A stretch of DNA of 64,000 bases, taken from contig NZ_JAHSTW010000003.1 of the NCBI RefSeq assembly GCF_019145195.1, positions 62,001 to 126,000 on the forward strand. Direction: 5' to 3'. This document shows positions 27,546-38,269 of this stretch, one piece after another. Under the pieces are notes generated by a model. The model was not told the DNA's origin. It did not search any database and saw nothing but the letters and a program-made list of their open reading frames with translations. The translations under genes and the position numbers were made by a program. The stretch is from Pseudomonas siliginis. Its GTDB lineage: Bacteria; Pseudomonadota; Gammaproteobacteria; Pseudomonadales; Pseudomonadaceae. Positions within the stretch are counted from its first letter, which is position 1. Each line of letters begins with the position of its first letter.

Positions 27546-28244
27546 TCACCCGAGCAATTCGCTGATCCACTGCATCTCTTGCTTCAGCGCAAGAATTTTG
27601 TCCTCCGGCAACGCCTGTTGCGCTCGCGTAAACTGCCCCAACGTCTTCTGCCGCTGACTCAGCCTGCGTTGCCATTTGTGCAGAAATGCCGGGCAGCGCG
27701 CCTGCAGATGCAGCGGTCCGAAAAACAGTTCCCTGGCATCGTAAGTCACCGGATCAGAGCCGCGCTCGGCAACGATGATTTCATAGTCGAAGCGATTTTC
27801 GTGCAGCACTTCTTCGCAAACGATGCGGTAGCCGTTATCCATCAACCACTGGCGCAGCGCTTGCTCGCCGCCGTTGGGTTGCAGGATCAGCCGTTCGTGG
27901 CCATTGAGGTGAGCTTTGCCGTTCTGGAAAATATCGCGAATAGTTTCGCCGCCCATGCCGCACAGGGTGATGGCGCTGATGCCGTCGTCAGGCCTGATCG
28001 CCGCCAGACCATCGGCCAGACGCACGCTGATCTGCCCCTGCAGATCGTTGTCATTGACGGTGCGTTGCGCCGCGTGGAACGGCGTGCGCGCGACCTCGCC
28101 AGCCACCGCCGCTGTAATCAGGCCTCGGCGCATCAGGGCAACCGGCAAATAGGCGTGATCCGAGCCGATATCCGCCAGCCGCGCGCCGACCGGCACGTGG
28201 GCAGCGACGCGCTCCAGGCGCATGGACAATGTCTGTTGGTTCAA
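27546..28244 (-). CDS. trmK: tRNA (adenine(22)-N1)-methyltransferase family protein
   Basis: This 232-residue cytosolic SAM-dependent Rossmann methyltransferase belongs to the TrmK/COG2384 family. The SAM motif is ARLADIGSDHAYLP near residue 22, and CGMGGETI near residue 94 is the family's active-site loop; a C-terminal coiled-coil-like helix pair follows from about 190. In Gram-positive bacteria TrmK makes m1A22 in tRNA; the role in Pseudomonas is assumed from homology. The gene ends beside a REPIN and stands alone. Confidence 0.88.
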   Translation of the reverse strand: MNQQTLSMRLERVAAHVPVGARLADIGSDHAYLPVALMRRGLITAAVAGEVARTPFHAAQRTVNDNDLQGQISVRLADGLAAIRPDDGISAITLCGMGGETIRDIFQNGKAHLNGHERLILQPNGGEQALRQWLMDNGYRIVCEEVLHENRFDYEIIVAERGSDPVTYDARELFFGPLHLQARCPAFLHKWQRRLSQRQKTLGQFTRAQQALPEDKILALKQEMQWISELLG

Positions 28245-28371
28245 TGGCGACCCCGTTCACCCAGCGGTGGAAAAAGGGGTGCGACTCTGGCGAGCAACGC
28301 TGACGCTGTCAATTGTGCAGGTGAAATCCCCGAACCATCGGCAGCATTGCGCTGCCGATGGGCGCTTGCGC

Positions 28372-29421
28372 TTAGCCGGCGAGCGTTGCGTTGTCGATGA
28401 CGAAGCGGTATTTCACATCGCCCTTGAGCATGCGCTCATAGGACTCGTTGATCTGGTCGGCGCGGATCAACTCGATGTCGGAAACGATGCCGTGCTCGGC
28501 GCAGAAATCCAGCATTTCCTGAGTTTCGGGAATGCCGCCGATCATTGAACCGGCAATGGTGCGCCGCTTGGTGATCAGGTTGAACACGTTCGGCGACGGA
28601 TGCGGCGATGCGGGCGCACCGACCAGGGTCAACGCGCCGTCGCGCTTGAGCAGGACGAGGAAGGCGTCGAGATCGTGCGGCGCTGCGACGGTATTGAGGA
28701 TGAAGTCGAAACTCTTGGTGTGTGCCGCCATTTCTTCGGCATTGCGCGACACCACCACTTCGTCCGCGCCCAGTGCCTTGGCCGCTTCACGCTTGGATTC
28801 GGAGGTGGTGAACGCGACCACGTGGGCGCCCATGGCGTGGGCCAGTTTGATGCCCATGTGGCCGAGGCCACCAATGCCGACCACGCCGACTTTCTTGCCG
28901 GGGCCAGCGTTCCAGTGGCGCAGCGGCGAGTAGGTGGTAATGCCGGCGCAGAGCAGCGGCGCGACGGCGGCCAATTGCGCCTCGGGATGACGGATGCGCA
29001 ACACATAGCGCTCGTGCACGACGATGTTTTGTGAGTAACCACCGAGGGTCCAGCCCGGAGCATCCGGGGTCGGGAAATTGTAGGTGCCGATCATGCCGTC
29101 GCAGTAATTTTCCAGGCCGGAGTCGCAGTCATCGCAGTGCTGGCAGCTGTCGACGATGCAACCGACACCGACCAGATCGCCGACTTTGTAGGCTTTGACG
29201 TGATCGCCGACCGCCGAGACGCGGCCGACGATTTCATGGCCGGGCACGCAGGGGAATTGCGTGCCAGCCCATTCGGCGCGCACCTGATGCAAGTCGGAAT
29301 GGCAGATGCCGCAGAAGGCGATATCGATCTGCACGTCGTGCGCCGCCGGGGCACGGCGGTTGATCTGCATGGGCTCAAGGGGTTTGTCGCCAGCGTGGGC
29401 GCCATAGGCTTGTACGAGCAT
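28372..29421 (-). CDS. Zinc-dependent NAD(P) alcohol dehydrogenase (YahK-like)
   Basis: This 349-residue medium-chain dehydrogenase has catalytic-zinc ligands in CGICHSDLH and the GHE motif (PGHEIVG). Structural-zinc cysteines lie in CQHCDDCDSGLENYC, and the cofactor motif is GIGGLGHMG. The pattern matches the YahK/cinnamyl-alcohol type, which reduces many aldehydes with NADPH and helps detoxify them. ATG 29421 (MLVQAYGAHAG) is preceded by GGAGGATGC at good spacing. No operon partner is obvious. Confidence 0.92.
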   Translation of the reverse strand: MLVQAYGAHAGDKPLEPMQINRRAPAAHDVQIDIAFCGICHSDLHQVRAEWAGTQFPCVPGHEIVGRVSAVGDHVKAYKVGDLVGVGCIVDSCQHCDDCDSGLENYCDGMIGTYNFPTPDAPGWTLGGYSQNIVVHERYVLRIRHPEAQLAAVAPLLCAGITTYSPLRHWNAGPGKKVGVVGIGGLGHMGIKLAHAMGAHVVAFTTSESKREAAKALGADEVVVSRNAEEMAAHTKSFDFILNTVAAPHDLDAFLVLLKRDGALTLVGAPASPHPSPNVFNLITKRRTIAGSMIGGIPETQEMLDFCAEHGIVSDIELIRADQINESYERMLKGDVKYRFVIDNATLAG

Positions 29422-29530
29422 GTGAGCATCCTCCATGGGGTTGTCGGACGCCCATTGTTGCGCCCGGGTCGGAGCGCGAGGTAGTGCATTTCTGTGAAAT
29501 GCTTGCCTGATTCTGCTGTTGATTGCGCAA

Positions 29531-29560
29531 CCGAAAGGCAGCCGTATGGCTGCCGTTTCA
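29531..29560 (-). terminator. Terminator after the small acidic gene
   Basis: AACGGCAGCC and GGCTGCCTT pair around ATAC on the minus strand, just after the stop at 29564. Confidence 0.7.
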
Positions 29561-29563
29561 GGC

Positions 29564-29791
29564 TCAACGCGGATTGGGCCGGTCGTCCATCTCGGCGTTA
29601 TCGGTTTCCTGACGTACCCGCTCCGGATCCAGGCCGGTACTGTCATCGTCCAGCGGGATTTCGCCTTCATTGTCGGGCAGTTCGTCGATGCCGCGTTCCT
29701 TCATCGGATCGACCTCGGTACGCCCCGGACTCAGCGGGTCGGGCGTGGTTGGGAGCGGATCGTCACCTTGCTTGCCTTGATCGTTATTCAT
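29564..29791 (-). CDS. Small acidic disordered protein
   Basis: This 75-residue protein (MNNDQGKQGDDPLPTTPDPL) is dominated by Asp, Glu and Pro, with no hydrophobic segment, so it is probably disordered. ATG 29791 follows GAGGTGTGA. It resembles in composition, but not in sequence, the small protein at 18578-18778. It is divergent from the DUF2945 gene. Such proteins are common in Pseudomonas and their function is unknown. Confidence 0.65.
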   Translation of the reverse strand: MNNDQGKQGDDPLPTTPDPLSPGRTEVDPMKERGIDELPDNEGEIPLDDDSTGLDPERVRQETDNAEMDDRPNPR

Positions 29792-29952
29792 CTCACACCT
29801 CGTCATGGCCGTTTTCTACGGCTTGTGCAGGTTGGAGGTGCGGGTGATTTTCGCCGTTCGATTTTTTTGCCTGCCTTCGGTCGCCTCGCAAAAAAGCGGA
29901 ATTTCTCCGACGCGCGCGGCTCCATAAACCAACAGCCAGAGGCGAGGACGCA

Positions 29953-30165
29953 ATGATGAGCAGCTCATTCAAAGTCGGCGATGCGGTGCGCTGGAATTCC
30001 GAGGCCGGCGAGATTCACGGCAAAGTGGTCAAGGTGCACACCCGCGATACCGAATTCATGGGCCGCCACCGCCCGGCCTCGAAAGATGCGCCGCAGTACG
30101 AGGTCAAGAGCGACAAGACCGGCCACCTGGCCATGCATCACGGCGACGCGCTGAAGCACGTTTAG
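29953..30165 (+). CDS. DUF2945 / HVA1-type Tudor-domain protein
   Basis: This 70-residue protein is made up of one small beta-barrel domain (FKVGDAVRWNSEAGEIHGKV, then YEVKSDKTG and HHGDALKHV) of the DUF2945 or hypervirulence-associated Tudor family. It is cytosolic, and its partner or ligand is unknown. GAGGACGCA precedes the start; Met1 and Met2 are both possible. It overlaps the 3' end of the dehydrogenase gene on the other strand by 4 bp. Confidence 0.85.
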   Translation: MMSSSFKVGDAVRWNSEAGEIHGKVVKVHTRDTEFMGRHRPASKDAPQYEVKSDKTGHLAMHHGDALKHV

Positions 30166-31415
30166 AAACGCGCCAGCCGGTAGGCGTCGGCATTCGGCAA
30201 CTCGCCGGCCGCGCCTGAGACCATCTGCCCGATCATCTCCGCCGTCACCGCCGCCTGCGTCAGTCCCAGATGCTGATGACCGAAGGCAAGCAAGACCTTG
30301 CCGTCGCAAACCTGATCGATCACCGGCAGCGAATCCGGCAGCGACGGGCGAAAGCCCATCCACGGCGTCGCGCCATCAGCGTTCAGGTCATGGCGAAACA
30401 GGCCTTGGCTCAGGCGCTGCAACTGCCAGGCGCGTGCCATGTTCGCTGGCCGCTCCAGCCCGGCGAATTCGACTGTGCCGGCCAGGCGCAGGCCTTCGCG
30501 CATCGGCGTCATGATGAATTTGCGTTCCAGCGAGGTGACGGGGAAGGGCAGGCGATCATGCTCGTGCGGCAGCATCAGGTGATAGCCACGTTCGGTGTCC
30601 AACGGTACCTGCTTGCCGGTCAGAGCGGCGGTGAGTTTTGCCGAATGCGCACCGCAGGCCAGTAACGCTCGAGCGGCTGTTACGCCGCCATTGCCGGTGA
30701 CTAACAGCACACCGTTTTCCTGCACGTAGCCGCCCTGAACCTGCTGCTTGAGAAAACTCACGCCGCTGCTGCGAGCCGCTTCGACCAGTGCGCAGACCAC
30801 CCGATAGGGATCAAGGAAATGCCCGGTGCGCGGGAAAAACAGCCCGCCCTGAATTTGCTCGCTGAGCTGCGGCGCCGTTTCGCGGATCGCCCCCGCTTGC
30901 CAATAGTCCACCGGCACCTGCTGCTGATGCAGTCGTGCCTGCAAGGCTTCGATGGCCTGACGGGATTCAGGTTTTTCGAAGACTAGTAACGAGCCGTCAA
31001 CCTTGAGCAGATCCGTGCGCTGGATATCGCTGAGCAAGCGCTGCCACGCGTCGAGACTGCTTTCATTAAGCGCGCGCAGGCCGGCGACGGTTTTCTGAAA
31101 AGGCTCAGGCCGCAGATTCAGCAATAACCGGGTGAACCACGGCAGGGCGCGCGGCAGGTATTTCCAGTCCAGACGCAGCGGCCCCATCGGGTCCATCAGC
31201 ATGGCTGGCAAGCGCTTGAGGATCGAAACATCAGCGATCGGAAACACCTGCTCGGTGGCCAGATGTCCGGCGTTGCCGAACGAAGCGCCATGCCCCGGTT
31301 CCTGCTGATCGATGACCACCACCCGCAGGCCCTGACGCGCCAGGCGCAGTGCGCAAGCTACGCCAATGATTCCGGCGCCGACCACGGCGATGTCGTGCGA
31401 AGGATTATTCGCCAT
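30162..31415 (-). CDS. lhpB: D-hydroxyproline dehydrogenase (FAD)
   Basis: This 417-residue flavoenzyme of the D-amino-acid dehydrogenase type has an N-terminal FAD motif ([19 protein letters not shown]) and [12 protein letters not shown]. It oxidises cis-4-hydroxy-D-proline to 1-pyrroline-4-hydroxy-2-carboxylate. The assignment rests on the family and on its position as the last gene of a full hydroxyproline operon. The start at 31415 overlaps the aldehyde dehydrogenase stop by 11 bp. An additional Met 10 codons upstream is less likely. Confidence 0.88.
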   Translation of the reverse strand: MANNPSHDIAVVGAGIIGVACALRLARQGLRVVVIDQQEPGHGASFGNAGHLATEQVFPIADVSILKRLPAMLMDPMGPLRLDWKYLPRALPWFTRLLLNLRPEPFQKTVAGLRALNESSLDAWQRLLSDIQRTDLLKVDGSLLVFEKPESRQAIEALQARLHQQQVPVDYWQAGAIRETAPQLSEQIQGGLFFPRTGHFLDPYRVVCALVEAARSSGVSFLKQQVQGGYVQENGVLLVTGNGGVTAARALLACGAHSAKLTAALTGKQVPLDTERGYHLMLPHEHDRLPFPVTSLERKFIMTPMREGLRLAGTVEFAGLERPANMARAWQLQRLSQGLFRHDLNADGATPWMGFRPSLPDSLPVIDQVCDGKVLLAFGHQHLGLTQAAVTAEMIGQMVSGAAGELPNADAYRLARF

Positions 31416-32997
31416 GGCGTGTCGCTTCCCGTTGGCCATCGAGCAAGCGCCGAAGGCTGAGCGGATTGGTCTGTTGCAGCGCCGTCGGCAGCAAGCTGTC
31501 GGGGAAATCCTGATAGCACACCGGCCGCAGGAAACGCAGGATCGCCGCAGTGCCCACCGAGGTGCTGCGCGCATCCGAGGTTGCCGGGTAAGGCCCGCCA
31601 TGCACCATTGCATCGCAGACTTCCACGCCGGTCGGCCAGCCATTGACCAGCAAGCGCCCGGCCTTGCGCTCGACGGTTGGCAACAACGTGCGCGCCAGTG
31701 CAAGGTCGGCGTCATCCATGTGCAGGGTCGCGGTCAGTTGGCCTTCCAGATGTTCGCAGACCTGACGGATTTCTTCGTCACTGCTGCATTGCACGATCAG
31801 CGCTGTCGCGCCAAAAACCTCGGCTTGCAAGCTTTGATCGGCGAGAAAATCCGCTGCATCGGTGCTGAATACATGCGTCTGACACTGATTCGGGCCGCTG
31901 CCGACTTGGCCAACCGCTATCGCGCGTGCACGGGGGTTGTCTTGCAGAGCGGTCACGCCTGCTTGATAGGCGCCGAAGATGCCGGGCGTGAGCATGGTTT
32001 GCGCCGCGCTGCGCGGGATCAGTTCAGCCACCGCGCTGAGGAACCCGTCGAGCGCCGGGCCTTTGCGGGCAATCAGCAATCCCGGGTTGGTGCAGAACTG
32101 CCCGGCGCCCAATGTCAGCGACGCGACAAACCCTTCGGCCAGCGCCTGCGCGCGATTTTCCAGCGCGGCGGGAAACAGCAAAACCGGGTTGATCGAGCTC
32201 ATTTCCGCATACACCGGGATCGGCTCGGGCCGCGCTTGCGCAGCTTTCATCAAGGCCAGACCGCCAGTGCGCGAGCCGGTGAAACCAGCGGCTTTGATGC
32301 GCCAGTCGCTGACCAATGCGATGCCGACTTCGTAGCCAGAATCGAACAACAAGGAAAACAAGCCCTCGGGCAGAGCGCAGGCTTTGACCGCTTGCGCGAC
32401 TGCGCGGCCGACCAGTTCGCTGGTGCCCGGATGGGCGCTGTGCGCCTTGACGATTACCGGGCAACCGGCCGCCAGTGCTGCGGCGGTGTCGCCACCGGCC
32501 ACGGAAAATGCCAGCGGAAAGTTGCTCGCGCCGAACACCGCGACCGGCCCCAAGGCAATCTGCCGCTGGCGCAGGTCGGAGCGCGGCAGTGGCTGGCGTT
32601 GCGGTTGCGCACTGTCGACGCGCACATCCAGCCATTCACCCGCGCGCACCGTACGGGCGAACAGGCGTAATTGCTGGCAAGTGCGGCCACGTTCGCCCTG
32701 GAGGCGTGCACGCGGCAGACCGGTTTCGGCGTGGGCGCGTTCGATCAGTTCATCGCCAAGGTTTTCGATGTGCTCGGCAATGCTTTCGAGAAATGCCGCA
32801 CGGCTGCTCAGGCTGGTTTCGCGGTACGCATCTTGCGCCGCCCAGGCCAGGGCGCAGGCCTGTTCCACTTGTTCAATCGACGCGCCGGCGTACTGCGGTT
32901 CAAGTGCCTGGTTGGTCGCCGGATCGATCGCGCGAAAGGCTGGACGATGGCCCGTCACGGATTGTTGGCCGATCAGCATGTTGCCCGTCAGAGTCAT
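31405..32997 (-). CDS. lhpG: 2,5-dioxovalerate (alpha-ketoglutarate semialdehyde) dehydrogenase
   Basis: This 530-residue aldehyde dehydrogenase has catalytic Glu265 (EMSS) and Cys302 (GQFCTNPG) in the family positions and the GFTGSRTGG cofactor loop near 238. It converts alpha-ketoglutarate semialdehyde to 2-oxoglutarate with NAD(P)+, the last step of hydroxyproline breakdown. ATG 32997 ([10 protein letters not shown]) follows AAGGAAG; the upstream Met at 33021 lacks a site. It is the fourth gene of the operon. Confidence 0.9.
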   Translation of the reverse strand: MTLTGNMLIGQQSVTGHRPAFRAIDPATNQALEPQYAGASIEQVEQACALAWAAQDAYRETSLSSRAAFLESIAEHIENLGDELIERAHAETGLPRARLQGERGRTCQQLRLFARTVRAGEWLDVRVDSAQPQRQPLPRSDLRQRQIALGPVAVFGASNFPLAFSVAGGDTAAALAAGCPVIVKAHSAHPGTSELVGRAVAQAVKACALPEGLFSLLFDSGYEVGIALVSDWRIKAAGFTGSRTGGLALMKAAQARPEPIPVYAEMSSINPVLLFPAALENRAQALAEGFVASLTLGAGQFCTNPGLLIARKGPALDGFLSAVAELIPRSAAQTMLTPGIFGAYQAGVTALQDNPRARAIAVGQVGSGPNQCQTHVFSTDAADFLADQSLQAEVFGATALIVQCSSDEEIRQVCEHLEGQLTATLHMDDADLALARTLLPTVERKAGRLLVNGWPTGVEVCDAMVHGGPYPATSDARSTSVGTAAILRFLRPVCYQDFPDSLLPTALQQTNPLSLRRLLDGQREATRHGE

Positions 32998-33057
32998 GGT
33001 GTCTTCCTTTGAGATGAGCAAGGCCTGCCGCGAATCGTGATGACTCGCGGCAGGTGG

Positions 33058-34005
33058 TCAGGCGAAGTTCTGTTCGGCAGACCAGTTCTCGTACCAGTGA
33101 CGGAACAGCGAATACTGCTTCTCGGCATAGCGCCGTTGCGAGTCGCTCAGCGCATCGCTTTCGTTGAAGTGCAGGGTGTATTCCTTGTCGCCGTTGAGCA
33201 CCATCAAGTGCTTGTAATACAGCACCAGATCACAGCCTTCGTCGAACGATGACAGCACTGCCAATGCCGATTCCAGCTCCCGCGCCTGACGCCGGGCCTT
33301 GGCATCGCCTTGCGCGGCCTGCTTGCTCAGCGCGACCAGTTGCAGCACTTCGCGGGGCAGGGCGTTGCCGATACCGGTGATGGCGCCGGTAGCGTTGCAG
33401 TTGACGAAACCGTGCACCACTTGCGTGTCGACGCCGACCATCAGCGTCACGTCGTCATCCTTGGAGGTGATGTTCTCGGCCGCGTAGCGCAGGTCCGCGC
33501 CGCCGCCGAATTCCTTGAAGCCGATCAGGTTCGGGTATTCACGGCGCAGTTCGAAAAACAGATCGGCGCGGGTGGCGAAGCCGTAGTAAGGGCTGTTGTA
33601 GATCACCGCCGGCAAGTTCGGTGCGGCTTGCAGGATCGCGGCGAAGTGCGCTTTTTGCGCTGTTACGGAAGCACCACGGGACAGCACGCGCGGAATGACC
33701 ATCAAGCCTTGCGCGCCGACTTTCGCCGCATGCGCTGCGTGGGAAACCGCTTCACGGGTATTCACCGCACCAGTGCCGACGATGGTCGGCACCCCGGCGG
33801 CGACCAGGCGCGCCACGCCTTCCTGACGCTCGGCTTCAGTCAGCAGCGGCCAGTCGCCCATCGAGCCGCAATAGACCACGGCGCTCATGCCGATATCAAT
33901 CAGCTCGCGTCCCTTGGCCACCAGCGCATCGAAATCCGGTTTGCGCTGGGCGGTGCACGGGGTCATCAGGGCCGGCATGCAACCGGTGAAGATGTTGTCG
34001 CTCAT
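33058..34005 (-). CDS. lhpC: 1-pyrroline-4-hydroxy-2-carboxylate deaminase (DapA/DHDPS family)
   Basis: This 315-residue TIM-barrel enzyme of the dihydrodipicolinate synthase family has the Schiff-base lysine at Lys164 (IGFKEFGG) and the catalytic Tyr136 (AVIYNSPYYG). In hydroxyproline catabolism this family member dehydrates and deaminates 1-pyrroline-4-hydroxy-2-carboxylate to alpha-ketoglutarate semialdehyde. The context, between the epimerase and the semialdehyde dehydrogenase, supports that reading over a lysine-biosynthetic role. Confidence 0.9.
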   Translation of the reverse strand: MSDNIFTGCMPALMTPCTAQRKPDFDALVAKGRELIDIGMSAVVYCGSMGDWPLLTEAERQEGVARLVAAGVPTIVGTGAVNTREAVSHAAHAAKVGAQGLMVIPRVLSRGASVTAQKAHFAAILQAAPNLPAVIYNSPYYGFATRADLFFELRREYPNLIGFKEFGGGADLRYAAENITSKDDDVTLMVGVDTQVVHGFVNCNATGAITGIGNALPREVLQLVALSKQAAQGDAKARRQARELESALAVLSSFDEGCDLVLYYKHLMVLNGDKEYTLHFNESDALSDSQRRYAEKQYSLFRHWYENWSAEQNFA

Positions 34006-34059
34006 GATTCAACTCCTTGGCATTTCGTTTGATTCGTAGTGAAAAAACGGCGTGGCGGC

Positions 34060-34986
34060 TCAGATGCCCCACGCGAACGGGTCGGTTTCGTCGATCAGCA
34101 AGGTGCTGTCGGCGGTCATGTAGGCGCGGCCGGTGATGAACGGGCGAATGCGTTCACCTTCCCATTCAAAGCGGCCTTCGAACTGGCTGCCGGTGATGCT
34201 CGCCTGGATCCACGGTGCGCCCGCTTGCAGCTTGTCGTCGGCTGCCAGGCAGGCAAGTTTGGCGCTGGTGCCGGTGCCGCACGGTGAACGGTCATAGGCT
34301 TTGCCGGGGCACATGACGAAGTTGCGGCTGTCGGCCTGATCGTCATCGGCGAACAGTTCGATGTGGTCGATGACCGCGCCGTCTTCGCCAAAAACGCCTT
34401 GGTCTTCCAGCGCCTTGAGCATCGCCCAGGTGTACGCCGTCAGGTGTTCGACGTTGTCCATGGTCAGGGTCTGGCCATGCTCGGAAACCAGGAAAAACCA
34501 GTTGCCGCCGTAGGCGATATCACCGACTACGCGACCAAAACCGGGCACGTCCACTGGTACCTGTTTGCGATAGCGGTAGGCGGGCACGTTGCCCAGAGTG
34601 ACCGAGCCATCGTCGTGCAGCGTCGCGCTGACTTGCCCCACCGGTGTGTCGATCTTGTGCACGCCCGGCTGGATTGTCCCCAGATGCTGCAACGAATTGA
34701 TCAGGCCAATGGTGCCGTGGCCGCACATACCCAGGTATCCGGCGTTGTTGAAGAAGATCACCCCGCAAGTGGCGTCCGCCGATACCGGTGGGCAATACAG
34801 GGCGCCGACCAGCACATCGTTGCCGCGTGGCTCGAGCAGACAGGCGCGGCGCCACTGGTCGTGCTGGCTGCGCAGGGCATCGCGTTTCTCGGCCATGCTG
34901 TTGCCGGACAGCTCGGGGAAGCCGCTCATCACCAGTCGTGTCGGCTCGCCGCCGGTGTGGGAATCAATGACGTGTACTCGTTTCAT
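34060..34986 (-). CDS. lhpA: 4-hydroxyproline 2-epimerase
   Basis: This 308-residue proline-racemase family enzyme carries both catalytic cysteines: Cys88 in MCGHGTIG and Cys236 in [10 protein letters not shown]. It converts trans-4-hydroxy-L-proline to cis-4-hydroxy-D-proline by a two-base mechanism. Having Cys at both positions marks an epimerase, not a dehydratase. ATG 34986 ([15 protein letters not shown]) is the family start. It lies 22 bp after the permease gene. Confidence 0.95.
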   Translation of the reverse strand: MKRVHVIDSHTGGEPTRLVMSGFPELSGNSMAEKRDALRSQHDQWRRACLLEPRGNDVLVGALYCPPVSADATCGVIFFNNAGYLGMCGHGTIGLINSLQHLGTIQPGVHKIDTPVGQVSATLHDDGSVTLGNVPAYRYRKQVPVDVPGFGRVVGDIAYGGNWFFLVSEHGQTLTMDNVEHLTAYTWAMLKALEDQGVFGEDGAVIDHIELFADDDQADSRNFVMCPGKAYDRSPCGTGTSAKLACLAADDKLQAGAPWIQASITGSQFEGRFEWEGERIRPFITGRAYMTADSTLLIDETDPFAWGI

Positions 34987-35008
34987 GGAGAGATCCCGTT
35001 GGATGATT

Positions 35009-36634
35009 TCAGTAGGCGCCGGCAGGGCGGGCGTTGACGGTGGGCGAGGGCGCAGGGCTTTCGCTTTCTTCGTCTTCGTCGTCCAGGCGCAGCAGATGGG
35101 CAGGCACGCCGGTCGCCGCGCCCCAGTAGTAAATGCCGGTGGCGCAAGCGGCGACGACAAGGGTGTCGAACGGATGGGCGAGGATGCCCAGGCCACCGAA
35201 GGTGCCAAGTTTCGACAGCACGATGGTTACCGCGTAGAAGGCGATCAGCCACGCCGATGAGCGCACCTGACGCGCCAGACTCAGGTGTGCAGTGGGCACA
35301 AAGCGACCGCAGAACAGGTAGATGACAAACATCAGAATCTGCAGGCCAAGCAGCCACGACACGGTGTTCCAGCCCGACCAGTAGACGATCAGCGCGGCAA
35401 TGATGAACGACACCGGCCCGAGCAGGCCCATGCTCTTGACCCGGAACGGGCGCGGCATGTCCGGCGCATTGCGCCGCAGCGCCGCAACCGATACGGGCGC
35501 CACCGCATAGCTCAACACCAGCGCGGCGGAGACCACGTTGATCAGCGCTTCCCACGACGGGAATGGCAGGGTCCAGAACACCGACAGGGCGAAAGTCAGC
35601 CACAGCGCCGGACGCGGGATGCCGGACTTTTCATCGATGTGGGTGAAGACCTTGAAGAAGGTGCCGGTCTGGGCCCAGCCGTAGATCACTCGCGGCGTGG
35701 CGTTCATGTAGATGTTGCCGCAGCCGCTCGGCGAGATCACCGCATCGGCGACCACCAGATACGCCAGCCAGCCCACACCGAGCGCCAGGGCGATGTCGCG
35801 ATAGGGCAGGGCGAATTCCTTGCTGATACCGGCCCAGCCGTTGGCGAGCATTTCCGTCGGGATGCTGCCGAGAAAGGCCATTTGCAGCAGCACGTAGATC
35901 AGGGTCGACAGCAGCACCGAGAGAATCAGCGCGATGGGAATGGTGCGTTGTGGATTTTTCACTTCGCTGGCCACGGAAATGATTGGCGTCAGGCCCAGGT
36001 AGGCAAAGATGATCCCGCCGGCGGAGACCGCCATCTCGACGCCCGACAAGCCGAACGGGGCGAATCCCTGAACCTGAAAGTTCTCCGGTTTGAAAAAGGT
36101 GAACAGCACGCCGATGACCAGCAACGGCACGATGAATTTGAACACGCTGACCAGATTGTTGGCCTTGGCGAAGGTCTTCACGCTGCGGTAGTTGAGCAGG
36201 AAAAATACGCAGAGCAGGCCGAACTGCACCAGCCAGCCGAGGATCGTCGGATCGCCACTGCCAGCTTTGGTCAGGCCGGGAAACCACGCCGCCGCGTATT
36301 GGCGCGAGGCGACCACTTCGATCGCCACCAGACTGGAAAACGCAATCAATGTGATGAAGCCCATCAGGTAGCCGAGCAGCGGACCGTGGGAATAAACCGG
36401 GTAGCGCACCACGCCGCCAGCACGGGGCAATGCGGCGCCCAGTTCGCAGTAGACGATACCCAGCAGCAACACGGCGAAACCGCCCAGCAACCAGGAAAAA
36501 ATCCCCGCCGGACCGGCAATCGCCGAGACATGGCTGGCGGCGAACAACCAGCCGGAGCCGAAGATCGCGCCGAGTCCGATAAAGGTGAGGTCGATCAATG
36601 AAAGCTGTTTTTTGAACTTGCCTTGGCCTGACAT
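35009..36634 (-). CDS. APC-family amino acid permease (probable hydroxyproline uptake)
   Basis: This 541-residue inner-membrane transporter has 12-14 predicted helices. The first contains the APC signature [14 protein letters not shown] polar, acidic C-terminal tail ([10 protein letters not shown]) is cytosolic. As the first gene of the hydroxyproline operon it is the likely uptake system for hydroxyproline. The 220-bp gap to the divergent AraC gene contains the operon promoter, though I cannot pick out the operator. Confidence 0.9.
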   Translation of the reverse strand: MSGQGKFKKQLSLIDLTFIGLGAIFGSGWLFAASHVSAIAGPAGIFSWLLGGFAVLLLGIVYCELGAALPRAGGVVRYPVYSHGPLLGYLMGFITLIAFSSLVAIEVVASRQYAAAWFPGLTKAGSGDPTILGWLVQFGLLCVFFLLNYRSVKTFAKANNLVSVFKFIVPLLVIGVLFTFFKPENFQVQGFAPFGLSGVEMAVSAGGIIFAYLGLTPIISVASEVKNPQRTIPIALILSVLLSTLIYVLLQMAFLGSIPTEMLANGWAGISKEFALPYRDIALALGVGWLAYLVVADAVISPSGCGNIYMNATPRVIYGWAQTGTFFKVFTHIDEKSGIPRPALWLTFALSVFWTLPFPSWEALINVVSAALVLSYAVAPVSVAALRRNAPDMPRPFRVKSMGLLGPVSFIIAALIVYWSGWNTVSWLLGLQILMFVIYLFCGRFVPTAHLSLARQVRSSAWLIAFYAVTIVLSKLGTFGGLGILAHPFDTLVVAACATGIYYWGAATGVPAHLLRLDDEDEESESPAPSPTVNARPAGAY

Positions 36635-36854
36635 GGCATCGCCTTCTTGTGAGTTATTGGATAGGCAGTTGTGTCACGGGGACGAGCAGACTTTGCACCG
36701 CTCGACAGTGGCGGCGATTGATGTTTTATGCCGGGATCGATGACGAATTCAGCACAATGGCGCCGATGAATGCGCGGCCTCGACAGGGCCGCGACGTTGC
36801 TGCACTCTGCTCGCGGACGGTGTTTCTGGCGCTTCATCGCAAAGGAGATTTTTC

Positions 36855-37625
36855 ATGCAGCCTGGGTTTTCGATCCTGTGCCAAGGCACTGACGGTTTGC
36901 GTGCGCAGACCCTCGAAGAGATGGTCGCCGGTGCCGCGCAGCTGTTGCCGATACTCGATGTGATCCCGAATGCGGCGATCTTCATCAAGGATCTGCACGC
37001 GCGCTATGTGCTGGCCAACCGCACGCTGGTCCAGCGTTGTGGCTTAAAAGACCTGCGCCCATTGCTGGGCAAGACCAGCGCGCAAGTGTTCCCGGCGCAG
37101 TTGGGGCCGGGTTACACCGAGCAGGATCGCAAAGTGCTGGAGGAAGGTTTCGTGTTGGAGGATCAGCTCGAACTGCACCTGTATGGCAGTCGCGAACCGG
37201 GCTGGTGCCTGACCCACAAGAGGCCGATCTGCAACCGTGACGGGACGATCATCGGTCTGGTGGGGATCTCGGTGGACCTGCAGTCAGCCAGTGAAACCCA
37301 TCCGGCTTTCGAGCGCCTGGCGGCTGTCGATGAATACATTCGCGGCAATTTCAACCGGCGGGTGACGCTGAGTGAACTGACGCGGATCGCCGGGATTTCC
37401 GTGGCGCAACTGGAGCGCTATTGCAAACGCGTTTTCCACCTGACACCACGGCAGATGATTCAGAAAGTCCGCCTGGAACACGCGCATCGATTGTTGCACA
37501 GCGACTTGCCGATCACCGAGGTGGCGCTGCAATGCGGCTACACCGATCACAGCGCTTTCACCCGTCAGTTCAAAGCCTCGACCGGGTTTACACCACGCGA
37601 ATACCGGCAAGCCACCGGGCATTAG
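36855..37625 (+). CDS. lhpR: PAS/AraC-type regulator of hydroxyproline catabolism
   Basis: This 256-residue protein combines an N-terminal PAS-like sensor (about 30-140; ILDVIPNAAIFIKDLHARYVLAN, then GLVGISVDL) with a C-terminal AraC helix-turn-helix pair (about 165-255; VTLSELTRIAGISVAQLERYC). It is divergent from the hydroxyproline operon. An AraC-type activator (LhpR) fills this role in P. aeruginosa, so the symbol follows function and position. AAGGAG lies 9 bases before ATG 36855. The ligand is presumably hydroxyproline or a derivative. Confidence 0.82.
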   Translation: MQPGFSILCQGTDGLRAQTLEEMVAGAAQLLPILDVIPNAAIFIKDLHARYVLANRTLVQRCGLKDLRPLLGKTSAQVFPAQLGPGYTEQDRKVLEEGFVLEDQLELHLYGSREPGWCLTHKRPICNRDGTIIGLVGISVDLQSASETHPAFERLAAVDEYIRGNFNRRVTLSELTRIAGISVAQLERYCKRVFHLTPRQMIQKVRLEHAHRLLHSDLPITEVALQCGYTDHSAFTRQFKASTGFTPREYRQATGH

Positions 37626-38215
37626 ATCAACACGGACAGCCATGCCGAGAGCAGCAGAAGAAGGGCCAGTGCCGCGTTCATTCGCTTGAACGCTTGCGGT
37701 GAGCTGAGCAACCGTGCGCTGCCAACGCCGAGCAATGCCCAGAGCGTCATGCACGGCAACGACACCAGCAGAAACGCCAGCGACAACACCAACAGGCGCA
37801 GCGTCTTGTCGCCGCCGCCAACGAATACGCTGACCACCGCCACAGCCATCATCCACACCTTCGGATTGACCAGTTGCAGCAGCGCCGCGCCGAAGACGCT
37901 CAAGCCTTGTTCCTGCGATTTCGGGTCCAGGGATGGCGGCGGGCTGCGAAAGATCTGCCACGCCAGCCAGCTCAACCAGAGCACGCCAGCCCAAGCCATG
38001 GCTTGCTGCACCCGCGGAAAGCGCAACAGGGTTTCGCCAACACCGAGCCCGACCACCAGCACGATCAGCGCCGCCGCCGCGCAGGCGCCGAAAATGATCG
38101 GCAGCGTGGCGATCAACCCGCGCCGCGAACTGTGGCTCAACACAAGAATATTGGTCGGCCCCGGCGTGATCGAGGCGACGAAAGCAAACAGCAGAAAGGG
38201 CAGTAAAGAAGCCAT
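37622..38215 (-). CDS. LysE family translocator
   Basis: This 197-residue inner-membrane protein has about six helices and the family N-terminus (PFLLFAFVASITPGPTNILV). LysE/RhtB proteins export amino acids or homoserine lactones; the substrate here is unknown. It overlaps the end of the lhpR gene by 4 bp on the opposite strand. The AraC gene at 38270 lies directly upstream in the same direction and often controls such exporters. Confidence 0.9.
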   Translation of the reverse strand: MASLLPFLLFAFVASITPGPTNILVLSHSSRRGLIATLPIIFGACAAAALIVLVVGLGVGETLLRFPRVQQAMAWAGVLWLSWLAWQIFRSPPPSLDPKSQEQGLSVFGAALLQLVNPKVWMMAVAVVSVFVGGGDKTLRLLVLSLAFLLVSLPCMTLWALLGVGSARLLSSPQAFKRMNAALALLLLLSAWLSVLI

Positions 38216-38269
38216 GGTGCAAATTCCTGAAAGTCGAAACAGGACACCATGATCGTCAGCGGGCGGGCC

